Assembly (NCBI RefSeq): GCF_023078275.1
Contig: NC_062983.1
Location: 8,239,001-8,303,000, forward strand
DNA: 64,000 bases
Direction: 5' to 3'
Source: Leguminivora glycinivorella
Taxonomy: Eukaryota > Arthropoda > Insecta > Lepidoptera > Tortricidae
The notes beneath the pieces are model-generated. The model did not search any database. It had not been told where the DNA came from and saw only the letters and a list, made by a program, of their open reading frames with translations. The position numbers and the translations under genes are program-made. Each line of letters opens with the position of its first letter. Position 1 is the stretch's first letter. Shown here piece by piece: positions 55,501-64,000 of this stretch.

Positions 55501-56974
55501 TATAAAAGTCTGAGGCCAGCGAGTGAAGTATTTGACTTATTGACTGTTCTGTACATTTATGTCTTTTGCTACAGCTCAAGGGGTTTCATGTGCTGTACTG
55601 TATATTATGTATAGACTGTATAGTGTGTGAACTTTTCACGTTCTTGAACCGTCTAAATTAGGTTAAACTACACGACGAGAGTTTTTTAAAACGATTAAAC
55701 TAATGGAATAAACACTATTGCTAAGAGGATTAAATATCAAGGAAGCGAAGCGTGTGGCAAATGCATACAGCAACGCAGCCATATTTGTAGAATATGAACT
55801 GAAATCTCATAAAGATGGAGGATTCACAACCGGGAAAGAGATTAATATGGAAGAAACTCAGCAATTGCATACTGCGACTGCGACGCAGCCATGTGTTCGA
55901 AAAATAATGTCACTACTCTATTTGTACCGACTGCTTTAACTTGACCAGTACCTACATACTGGTAATATGTGTCGAAATATAGTCAAAGGTCCCAGTTTGT
56001 TGTTTACCATAAGGGCAAGATTTACTTGTATTTTTATACGAACCAACAGTCAAAGCGTCCTTGTGGCAAGTAACTAAGTGAGACTTTATTCTAAGAAATA
56101 ACACATAATTATGGTGTCAGACATATATGGTCGTCTGTTAGCTGGTTAGCGTGTTGAATAGCAAGCCCGCTGTCATATTCAAACGCCGGCATGTCGGATT
56201 TGTGGCGCCAATGCTAGTGGCTTTCATACAAGTGGAGACTTACACGATGAAAGTTTTCAATATTAAATAGACATTTGTGTATCGTTAACGATAAATTGTG
56301 TCTTGGGGTTTTTGATATAGATTGGCAGGAAAGGTTTTTAAAGGACCAGCCACAAGCGTGTAAAACCTGAAATTGTTTGCTTATACAACATACACCTACG
56401 TTACGACGATCAACTAATCAGTGATTTCTTTCTGTCATGTCAGACGGCATATAAACTTAAATATTGCCCATAAAAGTCATAAAATCGTAATTATGAGAAA
56501 ATTTTATTCTATTCAAAAACCGAGCACAATATTAAATTTCTTTGTAGAAATATACACACTAAAAACTTCTACTCGAGAAAAACAAGATAACAAACATTGC
56601 GGCCTCTCGTTAAAACTTCTTTTAGCCCTTTTAAGACGTTCTAAATAGGAGTTTTTTTTCTTCTTTTAAGCATTCGAACAAGCCTGGCTTGCGCAGAAAC
56701 GGAGTGGAATAAAACCTCGGGACCCGGTTTTCGAGTGATGCGAAAGTTGGAAATCGTCTTTTTGCTTACCTTTTCAAATGTACTATCGCTCTAGTTAGGC
56801 GTAGAAGGGTTTGCTTTTCACTTTTTTGTAGCTACCTCGTTATTTTTGGATTAATATTAATAAGTTTCAGACAAAAGGAGCACGAACTACGATAGTTTTG
56901 AAGTTAATCGGAGCTTTAATGGGTCGGACAGTGAAAAGGTTTTTCAAATGATCGCCGTCCTACTGTCATCCTAA
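52572..56974. other. Intergenic, no supported gene
   Basis: About 4.4 kb of AT-rich sequence. Open frames at 52696-52959, 53300-53575 and 55343-55579 have no domain or splice support. GGCCGGCAACGGGCACTCGT near 53520 is LINE-tail-like, but no partner is seen. Confidence 0.5.
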
Positions 56975-57212
56975 GGCACTGGTCCCACCAAAGCCGAGTA
57001 AGCTATGAGCTATCAGCTTTAAAAACGAACAAAAGATACCCGCTTCTGTGTAAATAAAAGAGAGCGAGCGATTGTAGCTCATAGCTCGGCTACGAACTAT
57101 AACTCGCCCGCGCTATCGTCGCGTCTCTTTTATTCACACAGGAGCGACTATCTTTTGTTCGTTTCTATAGCTGATAGCTCATAGCTTACTCGCTTCTAGT
57201 GGTACCAGTGCC
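56975..57212. mobile_element. PIF/Harbinger-like MITE with TAA target duplication
   Basis: GGCACTGGTCCCACC... at the left and ...GGTACCAGTGCC at the right, with long inner mirror AAGCTATGAGCTATCAGCT / AGCTGATAGCTCATAGCTT and ACGAACAAAAGAT / ATCTTTTGTTCGT. TAA lies at both borders (56972-56974, 57213-57215). Three-base TWA duplications are characteristic of PIF/Harbinger. It is 238 bp and non-coding. Confidence 0.8.
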
Positions 57213-58257
57213 TAAATATTGTTGGGCGGATAAAATGGAGATAGATTTCCGTAAACTTGGCGCCAGCAAAAACCTGGCGTAATACCGCTTTAGGCCAAGC
57301 AAGTAAGTGGCATGCTCTTGTGCTGGAGGCATATAGGTACCTACCGTACCTACTCCATTTTCGTCATAGCACTAGCCAAGTTACTGGAGCATTATTGTCG
57401 TCGACAAGTTTAAGGTGACCGCATTACTGTTGTGGCTTTACTGCTGAAATAAAAGTGAAATACGGGTTGTGCCCGAAGATTTCTTTTAATGGACCGAGAT
57501 TCAAGGGATTTAAAGTTACGTTCAAAACCCATGTTTTTTCCGCTTGGAAAAACCTGACCTAAATGAGGATTACGAGGTTTTGACGACTTAATACTTCGTG
57601 CTCTTCAAGTGGTGCTCTTCGTGGGTTTCAAGCTACACATTAAGCTATAGTCACGGATGCATGAGGAAATAATTACCGAACACCTAGTCACATCTCGGAC
57701 ACTGGCGATCAAATATAAGAAAGAGGTGCGTTCCTAGCACACATTCTAAGCTCGTGTAGGTGAACGCGTACCATGCTTGTATGACTTGTATGAGTGAGAT
57801 ATGACAGATCGACTGTTCGCGTTTTTGACAGGCGGTAACTGTGAGGTAACGGAGAGGGGGTGGGTGGCACTTTCAGCGGAGAGCTGGAGTGGCCATACTG
57901 TACGATAGTACTCTTTATTATACTGTGACCGAGTGCTGAGGATAACTCGAATCAACATTTTGAAGAATTTAGATTTGAATTTGAATGTGTACGTGTAACT
58001 TTATTTCTTTTGTCAATGATATGCCACGAATAAAAATATTTCTATTTCTATTAAGAACTCGAGGATTAAGTAAGTCTCGATTGGACTCTTTTATTGAGAC
58101 ATAAATAATTAAATTAAACTCTAACCATCGAACCGTGTGTGTAAGAACTAGGAGACACAGCGATCTTATTTATGGGTTCTAAGAGAGTCTTCATTTTATG
58201 ATCGAGTATCTCAGAATTTTACATGGATATGGAATATTATTAAGAAATAAATAAAAA
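57213..58257. other. Intergenic, possible dispersed repeat at 57745-57960
   Basis: The GC-richer part with GTGAGGTAACGGAGAGGGGG and GGCACTTTCAGCGGAGAGCT resembles a dispersed moth repeat I recall, but no second copy is here. The remainder shows nothing. Confidence 0.4.
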
Positions 58258-58440
58258 AATATTGGAGGACACCTTACACATATCAACCCCAAACTAAGCA
58301 AAGCTTGTACTATGGGTGCTAGGCGACGATATACTTATATAGATAAATACATAGAAAACATTCATGACTCAGGAACAAATATCTGTGTTCATCACACAAA
58401 TAAATGCCCTTACCGGGATTCGAACCCGGGACCGCGGCTT
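58258..58440 (-). mobile_element. tRNA-derived SINE
   Basis: Minus strand: CTAAGCCGCGGTCCCGGGTT, then CGAATCCCGGTAAGGGCATT, containing B box GGTTCGAATCC, followed by TTATTTGTGTGATGAACACA, TTCCTGAGTCATGAATG and a body ending in CCTCCAATATT. It differs in sequence from the SINE of 4263-4482, so it is a second tRNA-SINE family. Confidence 0.75.
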
Positions 58441-58445
58441 AGCAG

Positions 58446-58473
58446 AAAAAGAAGAAGAAGAAGAAGAAGAAGT
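58446..58473 (+). repeat. (GAA)n microsatellite
   Basis: Eight GAA-type triplets follow directly on the head end of the SINE. Confidence 0.9.
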
Positions 58474-58559
58474 TTTTGTATTTTATGAATCGAGACATCA
58501 TACTCAGAGCTATCTCAAAAGGAATCGAGCCTCTTCTAAATACAAGTAAATAAAAATAA

Positions 58560-58634
58560 AAAATGGCCTCAGCTTCATCATATAACCCGGCAACCTTCAA
58601 ATCAAGAGTGAACAGACATCTTCTGGGCCATTGA
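58560..58634 (+). mobile_element. LINE ORF C-terminal fragment
   Basis: The plus-strand frame reads ASSSYNPATFKSRVNRHLLG-H-stop. The block T-F-K-S-R-V-N-R-H-L-L is the usual C terminus of L2/CR1-like ORF2 proteins. Nothing upstream of it is preserved. Confidence 0.65.
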
Positions 58635-58820
58635 CGTGCGCTAGCGCATTGCTCTTGCGCATTATTGCAGCTCTTGGCGGAGCAGCGCGCGCACAAACAG
58701 AAGATACACGTCGACAATGCGCTCAAGGTGCGTATCGCTCTAGATGTGACATGGTCGCAATAACCAGTGATATCTCCCCTGGTACTCAACGCAGCGCACG
58801 CACCATTGACGTGCGGCTAG
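58628..58820 (+). repeat. Direct repeats CCATTGACGTGCG bordering a GC-rich segment
   Basis: CCATTGACGTGCG occurs at 58628-58640 and 58803-58815, both followed by CTAG with one extra G in the second copy. They bracket 162 bp of GC-rich sequence rich in GCGC. This could be a target duplication around an unidentified insert that entered the end of the LINE fragment. Confidence 0.5.
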
Positions 58821-59236
58821 TCTGTGGTCAAGAGTAAGCCCATTTATAATTAAAAAAAAATCATAGTTAGAGTCTAAAAATGTTTCGAATCTTAAAGCAG
58901 ACTCACTTATGCGTTTAATTTAAAAACAACTCTACTCGTTACGGCACACGTTTGCTAATGAAATTAAAGTGTTCAGTTCATAGGAGGTTGCAAAAGTAAG
59001 TTAATAGGGTGAATAAATGATTAAACCAGGAATTTTCGCGCGGCAGGAAATTAACATTTAAATTGTCGCAATGCTTCAGAACGTTTTACATAATTAAATA
59101 TATCTCCAGGCTTCGTGGGAAGGCTGGTCGGGTAAATTTATAGTAGATTAGGTACATTTGTTACCAGCTGAGGTGAATGTTTTAACTTAAAATAAGTTTT
59201 TTGCAAAAAATTCATTATTGGCACAAGCTTTTATCG

Positions 59237-59311
59237 CTGACTGTACCTTTCTTTTACTATTAAAAAAAAGGTACAGTCGAAGAGCAGTAGATGACTATTC
59301 ATCTACTGCTC
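59237..59311. repeat. Two adjacent hairpins
   Basis: GACTGTACCTTT...AAAGGTACAGTC (59237-59278) is followed immediately by AGAGCAGTAGATGA...TCATCTACTGCTCT (59280-59311). Tandem stem-loops like these are common ends of small fold-back elements. Confidence 0.65.
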
Positions 59312-60454
59312 TCCGAGACGTTTCTAAAAACCCCTTACTCGATGGAGTCGATGGGGATACGACGTTTCATAACAGAGTTCCTATGACCACCCATATAACC
59401 ATAATCGGTCGCCGTTCCTACGCAAATCCTCCTATTTTGTGTACACACAGGTCTTCGGGTCTCAATGCTTAGTCGCAGTACGGTCGACGTTTAGTCGCGG
59501 CGACCCAAATGGGGACGATTGGTAACAGGCACAAATGGTCACAGAAGTGACAGAAGTGTGCACTACGCGTGCACACATTGTTACCGTTTGGCGACTACTT
59601 TCCCAAAATCATTCGTTCATTTCATTCTTTTCAAATGGCGACTGTCAGAGACGTCAAAGTAAAAAAGAAATAAAATCATTTGACATTAAAATGTAATGGC
59701 GTAAGAATTTGTTAAAGATAAAATATTGTTTGCATTTGTAATATAATGTGGGCTAATTACCATGGCCAATTAAATTGCTCGAGTGATTTCATAAAATAAG
59801 TCTAAATTTATCAACGCGCCATCAATTTACCTCAGTTTAACCAGTAATAATATTATTGACTACTCGGTGTTTGCGTGTTATGTATATTGATTGGTGAAGT
59901 TTTAGTGCTCCGGTGCATATACTATACTGAAATAATAAAAATAATGCCTAGAAAACCAATAAAGTTGTTAAAATATGGATTAAGACGGTAATATTCCATG
60001 TAAAAAACAGTCGCCAAACGGTCACCAAACGGTCGACAAACGGTCGCAAAATGGTCGCAGCGTACACGTGTGACCGAAAGCAAAATGGCTTCTTGTATTA
60101 ATTTTTTCCAGGTATCCTCAAACTTTATAAACAATTAAATATGCCGTCGTACTCAGTTGCCCTCACTAAAGAAGATTAAAAAAAATTGTAACGTGCGTAC
60201 CGAGCTGCTGGGTTGTAAAGGATCGGGGATCATATTATTATGGCCTTCTATAGAGCAACTAGTATTTTGCGGCATTTCACAATTGACACTTGTTGAAGTA
60301 GTCGTCATTAATATTACTATCAACATTAATTTCAGCGATCTGTACTTCTTTTGTCAAGATTTTTGTATAGATAAGTGTCTACAAATTTGTAATGTTAAAG
60401 AGACATAAATAAAACGTAGTAGAGTAAATAATGTGTTTTTTTTGTAACCCAAAC

Positions 60455-60712
60455 AAAATACTTGTAGATACGAGTGCGGAAAAGAGAAAAATCGATACGA
60501 GTAGCGATAAATTAATACACGAACGAAGGGAGTGTTTTAAATCGACACGAGTTGTGAATGTCCTTTTCGCACGTGTATCGTACGACGATTTTCAGTACCT
60601 AAATCTAAGCTAAGAGTTTCGACCAGACAAGAAAAGAATCATTACTTACTACTTGAATTACTTGATTTGCTCGCACTACTGCGTTAAAAAAAGCAGCATC
60701 TGTACTGAAAAA
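60455..60712 (-). repeat. Interspersed palindromic repeat family H (copy 2, reverse)
   Basis: GATACGAGTGCGGAAAAGAG, GCGATAAATTAATACACGA, GAGTGTTTTAAATCGACACG, CTTTTCGCACGTGTATCGTA and CATCTGTACTGAAA mirror the 41770-41995 copy, in the same order reversed. Confidence 0.75.
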
Positions 60713-61114
60713 AACTATCATTGCGCAACAGAAATTCTATTAATATCACAGTAAATACTCTATTTCATTTGATTCCTACTTTTATTGTGTAAAGCAACAC
60801 TACACTTCATTTTTATCAATAAGAATTAAAAATTATATATTTAATACATTAAGTAACTATAAAGTGCTTATCTATTTGTATTATCATTCTGCACTTTTCT
60901 TAACTTTCCCACATTTCTATAAAATGTCGAAGAGTGCTTAAATGGTCGTCGTCGTTTATTATTATTTAATTCGCTCATATTTAAATGATTCAAAGCAACC
61001 AGTCCACAACTTCACCAGACAGTTTGAGAAACCTTCGTATTTCAGATTGTCATTTGCGGATACAGTGGTTTAGGAGCAGTTCGGTAATCAGACCTACACA
61101 TGTGTGTACAAATT

Positions 61115-61305
61115 CTGTCAATGTCACTGTCAGAAACCGTTCTGACAGTGACAATGACAGCCACAAATTCGTCCACATGTTGTTACCGTTATGTGTGCAA
61201 ACGTCGACTAATAAAGTGTCGTTAAAAGTCATTCTGACAGTGACATTGACAGCCACAAATTCGTACACATTTTGTTACCGTAACGAGTGCACACGACGAC
61301 TACAT
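61115..61305 (+). repeat. Hairpin plus 92-bp direct duplication
   Basis: CTGTCAATGTCACTGTCAGAA (61115-61135) is mirrored by TTCTGACAGTGACAATGACAG (61140-61160), one mismatch, 4-base loop. The right arm and the next 70 bp (CCACAAATTCGT, TTGTTACCGT, CGACTA) are then repeated directly from 61232. Confidence 0.75.
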
Positions 61306-61404
61306 TTTGTTATTGTATCAATACGGTCGCATTGTTTGCACGACGTTACCACGCGTTATGTCACATTTGACAGTTAGTTACTGATTTGAAGATTTTGCGA
61401 CTGA

Positions 61405-61600
61405 AATGGTTGTATGGGCACCTCTCTGCTTTCAGATCAGCTCCATGATACCATAATATTGCATTGTCACGTGATTTACATATGAGTGCAAAATTTCAGC
61501 TCAAACGGAAACCGGGATATGGGGCAAATTTAGCTTCTACGTTTTGACTCACACTAACATACTAACAAGGTAAGTTGAGTAAAAGCTTGTAAAAACAGAT
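61405..61600 (+). repeat. Interspersed repeat tail (moth-type)
   Basis: GTGCAAAATTTCAGCTCAAA, CGGAAACCGGGATATGGGGC and a closing AAAAGCTTGTAAAAA match a dispersed moth repeat from memory. No partner copy is in the window. Confidence 0.4.
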
Positions 61601-63012
61601 ACCTCTAAGTATTTTTTAGTAGAAACAGAATGATAGACGATGTCTCGCCAACAAACCACGTAAGCAATATGGCGAGTAACTTTAAAAATAGACTATGTAT
61701 AATGTAAAGAGTTTTTAATAGTTCTACGCAGTATGGTGTGTTGGTTGCAAGTGGTCACCTATCGCCTAAACCAGCCCACAAAAATAATATTTATCATCGA
61801 AAAGAAGTCACAAAAGCAAGTCCATAGGTAGGTAGGTTTTTGAACAAATTAATAAAAAGTTTTATACGGTATTCCAGTACCGCCAGTTGGTAGTTCAGAA
61901 CTCTACTTCATGGCATGCAACCGCGTCAAAGCCTGGCTATAGTATAAGGACAATGACAGTAGCTAACCTACTAACCTCTCGCTGTAATTATTGAGGATCC
62001 AAAATCTAGACACTAATGACTGCTCCTTCTTAAGAGGTTAAAACTCGCTTTTGGTACGCCTTTCCCCGTATGACCTTATTTGTTTAATACGTATATTTTT
62101 TAAAGACAGATTACGCTCAACATTTGTATCTACTCTGGCTTCTACAACTCGCTCAAAGAGACCACACGCCTTGCAAGTACGTGCTTTGCACTGTGGCATT
62201 AAATACTAGTGTAAGTTAATTGGCTCTGCATAGCTGAACTTGTATACGATGTATGTGTAGGATTAAGTTACGGTTACAGTGACAAGCGTCAAGCGAAGCG
62301 TGCAGCGTAGCGTCAAGCGTCAAGGATATGAGATGGCTTGATAGCGTCATTAACATCACCGAAAATGTATGTAATATTTGGAAACCAACCGTTTAGTAAC
62401 ACTGTTCACTTTCTCCATACAAAAAAGTCATTTTGCATGACGTTTACGCTATCGAGTAGGCAAGTATTATACATGCGAGCGTTCAAACTCCCTAGCCAAA
62501 GCTAGACAATCTTTGGCATTCCATGGCAGAGGCGTTTAAATATCCTACCAATTTAGAAACCGAACATTATTTTAGCGAAGTAGGTATTTGGTTAAGGTAT
62601 GGCTCGAAATAGAACGTTTTAATTAAGTACACGAAGTTTAGATTAATTACCCTTTTTGGCCTCGTGCCTCCGAAAACTCAGGTTTGCTTGTTTTATTAAT
62701 ATTTTAGCCTAAAATAACACCTCGTCTCAAAATACAATTTCCAATCCTAAGGTAGCTGATATTTACATTTACAAATCATAGCTTTCCTTGCCGAGGATTC
62801 GATAGGGGCCGATTTGATTTTGTAAGAACATACTTATCACTAAAGTTGATTAAACTAAATCCTTTTTGATATTTTTGTTGTTTGCTATAGTGCCATTGTC
62901 ATGAGGAAAACAGATAAATAAACAGCAAAACCAGTATCACTATCTACAGCCATATGGAGTGTAGTTCACGCAACTCAACACTTACACAGAGATAGGTTCG
63001 TTGAATAACTAA
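61601..63012. other. Intergenic, short tandem AGCGT motif only
   Basis: At 62283-62325 the motif (A)AGCGTCAAGCG and variants repeat several times (CAAGCGTCAAGCGAAGCGTG). Otherwise AT-rich with nothing recognised. Confidence 0.45.
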
Positions 63013-63166
63013 GGGCTCATTTACACGGCGCGCGAACTCCCATGAGATTTTATTTACATTTCGGGCAGTTGAGATGACATTTAATTCAGCCAGCGCCCAG
63101 CCAAACAAATGCCGCATTGAAATAAATCTCGCATGCGAGATTTTGTACCGTGTAAATCAGCCCTAT
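63013..63166. mobile_element. MITE with GGGCTCATTTACACGG ends
   Basis: AGGGCTCATTTACACGG at the left is mirrored by CCGTGTAAATCAGCCCT at the right with one difference. Inner CTCGCATGCGAG-type motifs are present. The relative inside the 34 kb array (34918-35065) shows the same ends and AAATGCCGCATTG inside. Confidence 0.75.
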
Positions 63167-64000
63167 GTAGGGCCTAACCAACTGTCCATTTCATTTTCCA
63201 GAAAATAGCCTAAATAGGTAGTTCAATAAGATGGGTTTGGTTTCCGCTCGACCCGAACAAAAAGCGCAAAAACAAGCAGCAAGTCATGAGACTGACTTTA
63301 AATCCCTAATAGTTTAGAAAAACTGGCTTTAACTCCGCCGTACAGACTTACATAAAAGAATCATTAGTAAAGTCGTTAAAGAAGCATTATCCTTTTTCTT
63401 CCTTACAGTAAACGGTCGTTGTGAAAAACTATTGCTAACGATATAAAAGAAAATAACTTACCAGATTGTGAGAAAAACCATTTTGCAGATATGTCTGGCT
63501 ATACCAATACTTTAAGACGCTACAGGAGCGAAAATGCTAAAATGGAAAGGAGCCCCCTTTCAATTTGGGAATTCTAGTTTAATATACTAGTGTTATTAAC
63601 TAGATTTATCGAAAACAAAATCTTTAAAATCGAGGTTCCGCTCTCGACTGTTTCCTCCTTCAAAACTTAATCAATCCTAACGAGATTTGAGAATCTGAAT
63701 AACAATGAAATAATCTGTGTCGGACTGTTTAGTTTATTTGGCTAATTGTTACAAATCTTTAGTATCACACCTTTTTTGCGCCATAATGAAATAGGCCGTT
63801 TTTGGAATTTTTTGCGTCTTTAAAAATATCAAAAGAATCAAAACGGTCCGATACAAATAAAAATAATAATAATCTGCGTTGAAAAAATCATTGCTCTATC
63901 TACAAAAGCCAGGGAGGAAATATCCGAAGAGCGTTTGTGTGGAGAACTAACCCCTCCTGTATCGTCTTAGATAATTCAGCATCAACGTATAAAACTTTCC
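63167..64000. other. Window end, possible dispersed repeat from 63730
   Basis: TGAAATAGGCCGTTTTTGGA, then AAAATCATTGCTCTATCTAC and AGCCAGGGAGGAAATATCCG, resembles a dispersed moth element by recall. No copy is present to confirm it. No gene seen. Confidence 0.4.

Larger units (their letters stand above)
59460..61380. repeat. Region of related GTTACCG/CGACTA repeats and 11-bp tandem repeats
   Basis: TTGTTACCGT followed by GCGACTA or CGACTA, with GTGTGCA/GTGCACAC nearby, occurs at 59550-59600, 61180-61210 and 61270-61305. ACCGTTTGGCGACT (59584-59597) is mirrored by AGTCGCCAAACGGT at 60010-60023, which opens a run of four 11-bp repeats, TCRMCAAACGG (60011-60054). A family H element (60455-60712) lies between. 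Confidence 0.45.

Noticed and set aside
58403..58441. A genuine tRNA gene, because of the GGTTCGAATCC B box
   Set aside because: No complete cloverleaf; the body after the B box is that of a SINE.

Overview
This is a window of insect nuclear DNA, almost certainly from a moth or butterfly (Lepidoptera). The one conserved host gene has canonical GT-AG introns. The rest is AT-rich and packed with short repeat types I know from lepidopteran genomes: tRNA-headed SINEs, 3' ends of RTE-like and L2/CR1-like LINEs, fold-back MITEs and degenerate 160-180 bp tandem arrays. There are no bacterial operons, rRNA genes or CRISPR arrays. Family names given without a second copy or a target-site duplication rest on memory of lepidopteran repeats.

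The only host gene I can defend is NDUFS7 (ND-20/PSST), the complex I subunit that holds iron-sulfur cluster N2. Its last three coding exons are at 1748-1875, 4018-4243 and 5848-5964 (+). They join in frame into 156 residues that keep all four cluster cysteines and the stop codon. The 5' exons, with the mitochondrial presequence, lie upstream of the window. A 32-bp perfect hairpin carrying an AATAAA signal follows the stop codon by about 180 bp.

From about 6.2 kb to the end (58 kb) I find no further host gene. The largest coding region is a 565-codon reverse transcriptase at 27552-29249 (-), a 5'-truncated LINE with its 3' UTR, AATAAA and poly(A) tail still visible. A LINE C-terminal CCHC fragment lies at 43925-44126 (-).

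Several elements have readable insertion scars: a 994-bp hAT-like element with an 8-bp duplication inside an older LINE (49316-50309); a SINE fragment with a 10-bp duplication inside a fold-back element (31799-32354); Tc1/mariner-like fold-backs with TA ends (29827-29985, 50757-51430); a PIF/Harbinger-like MITE with TAA ends (56975-57212); and a small TTAA-flanked element (30129-30189).

Tandem structure is frequent: about 160 bp units at 640-1200, about 177 bp units at 34139-35140 that were themselves hit by two transposons, about 160-175 bp units at 39618-41320 split by a 376-bp palindrome, 449-bp units at 45935-47812, and a C-rich hexanucleotide tract at 45495-45925. I found no convincing undescribed biological system. 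The points most worth a second look are the duplicated NDUFS7 exon end with its splice donor, the array-plus-transposon nests, and the hairpin poly(A) signal after NDUFS7.
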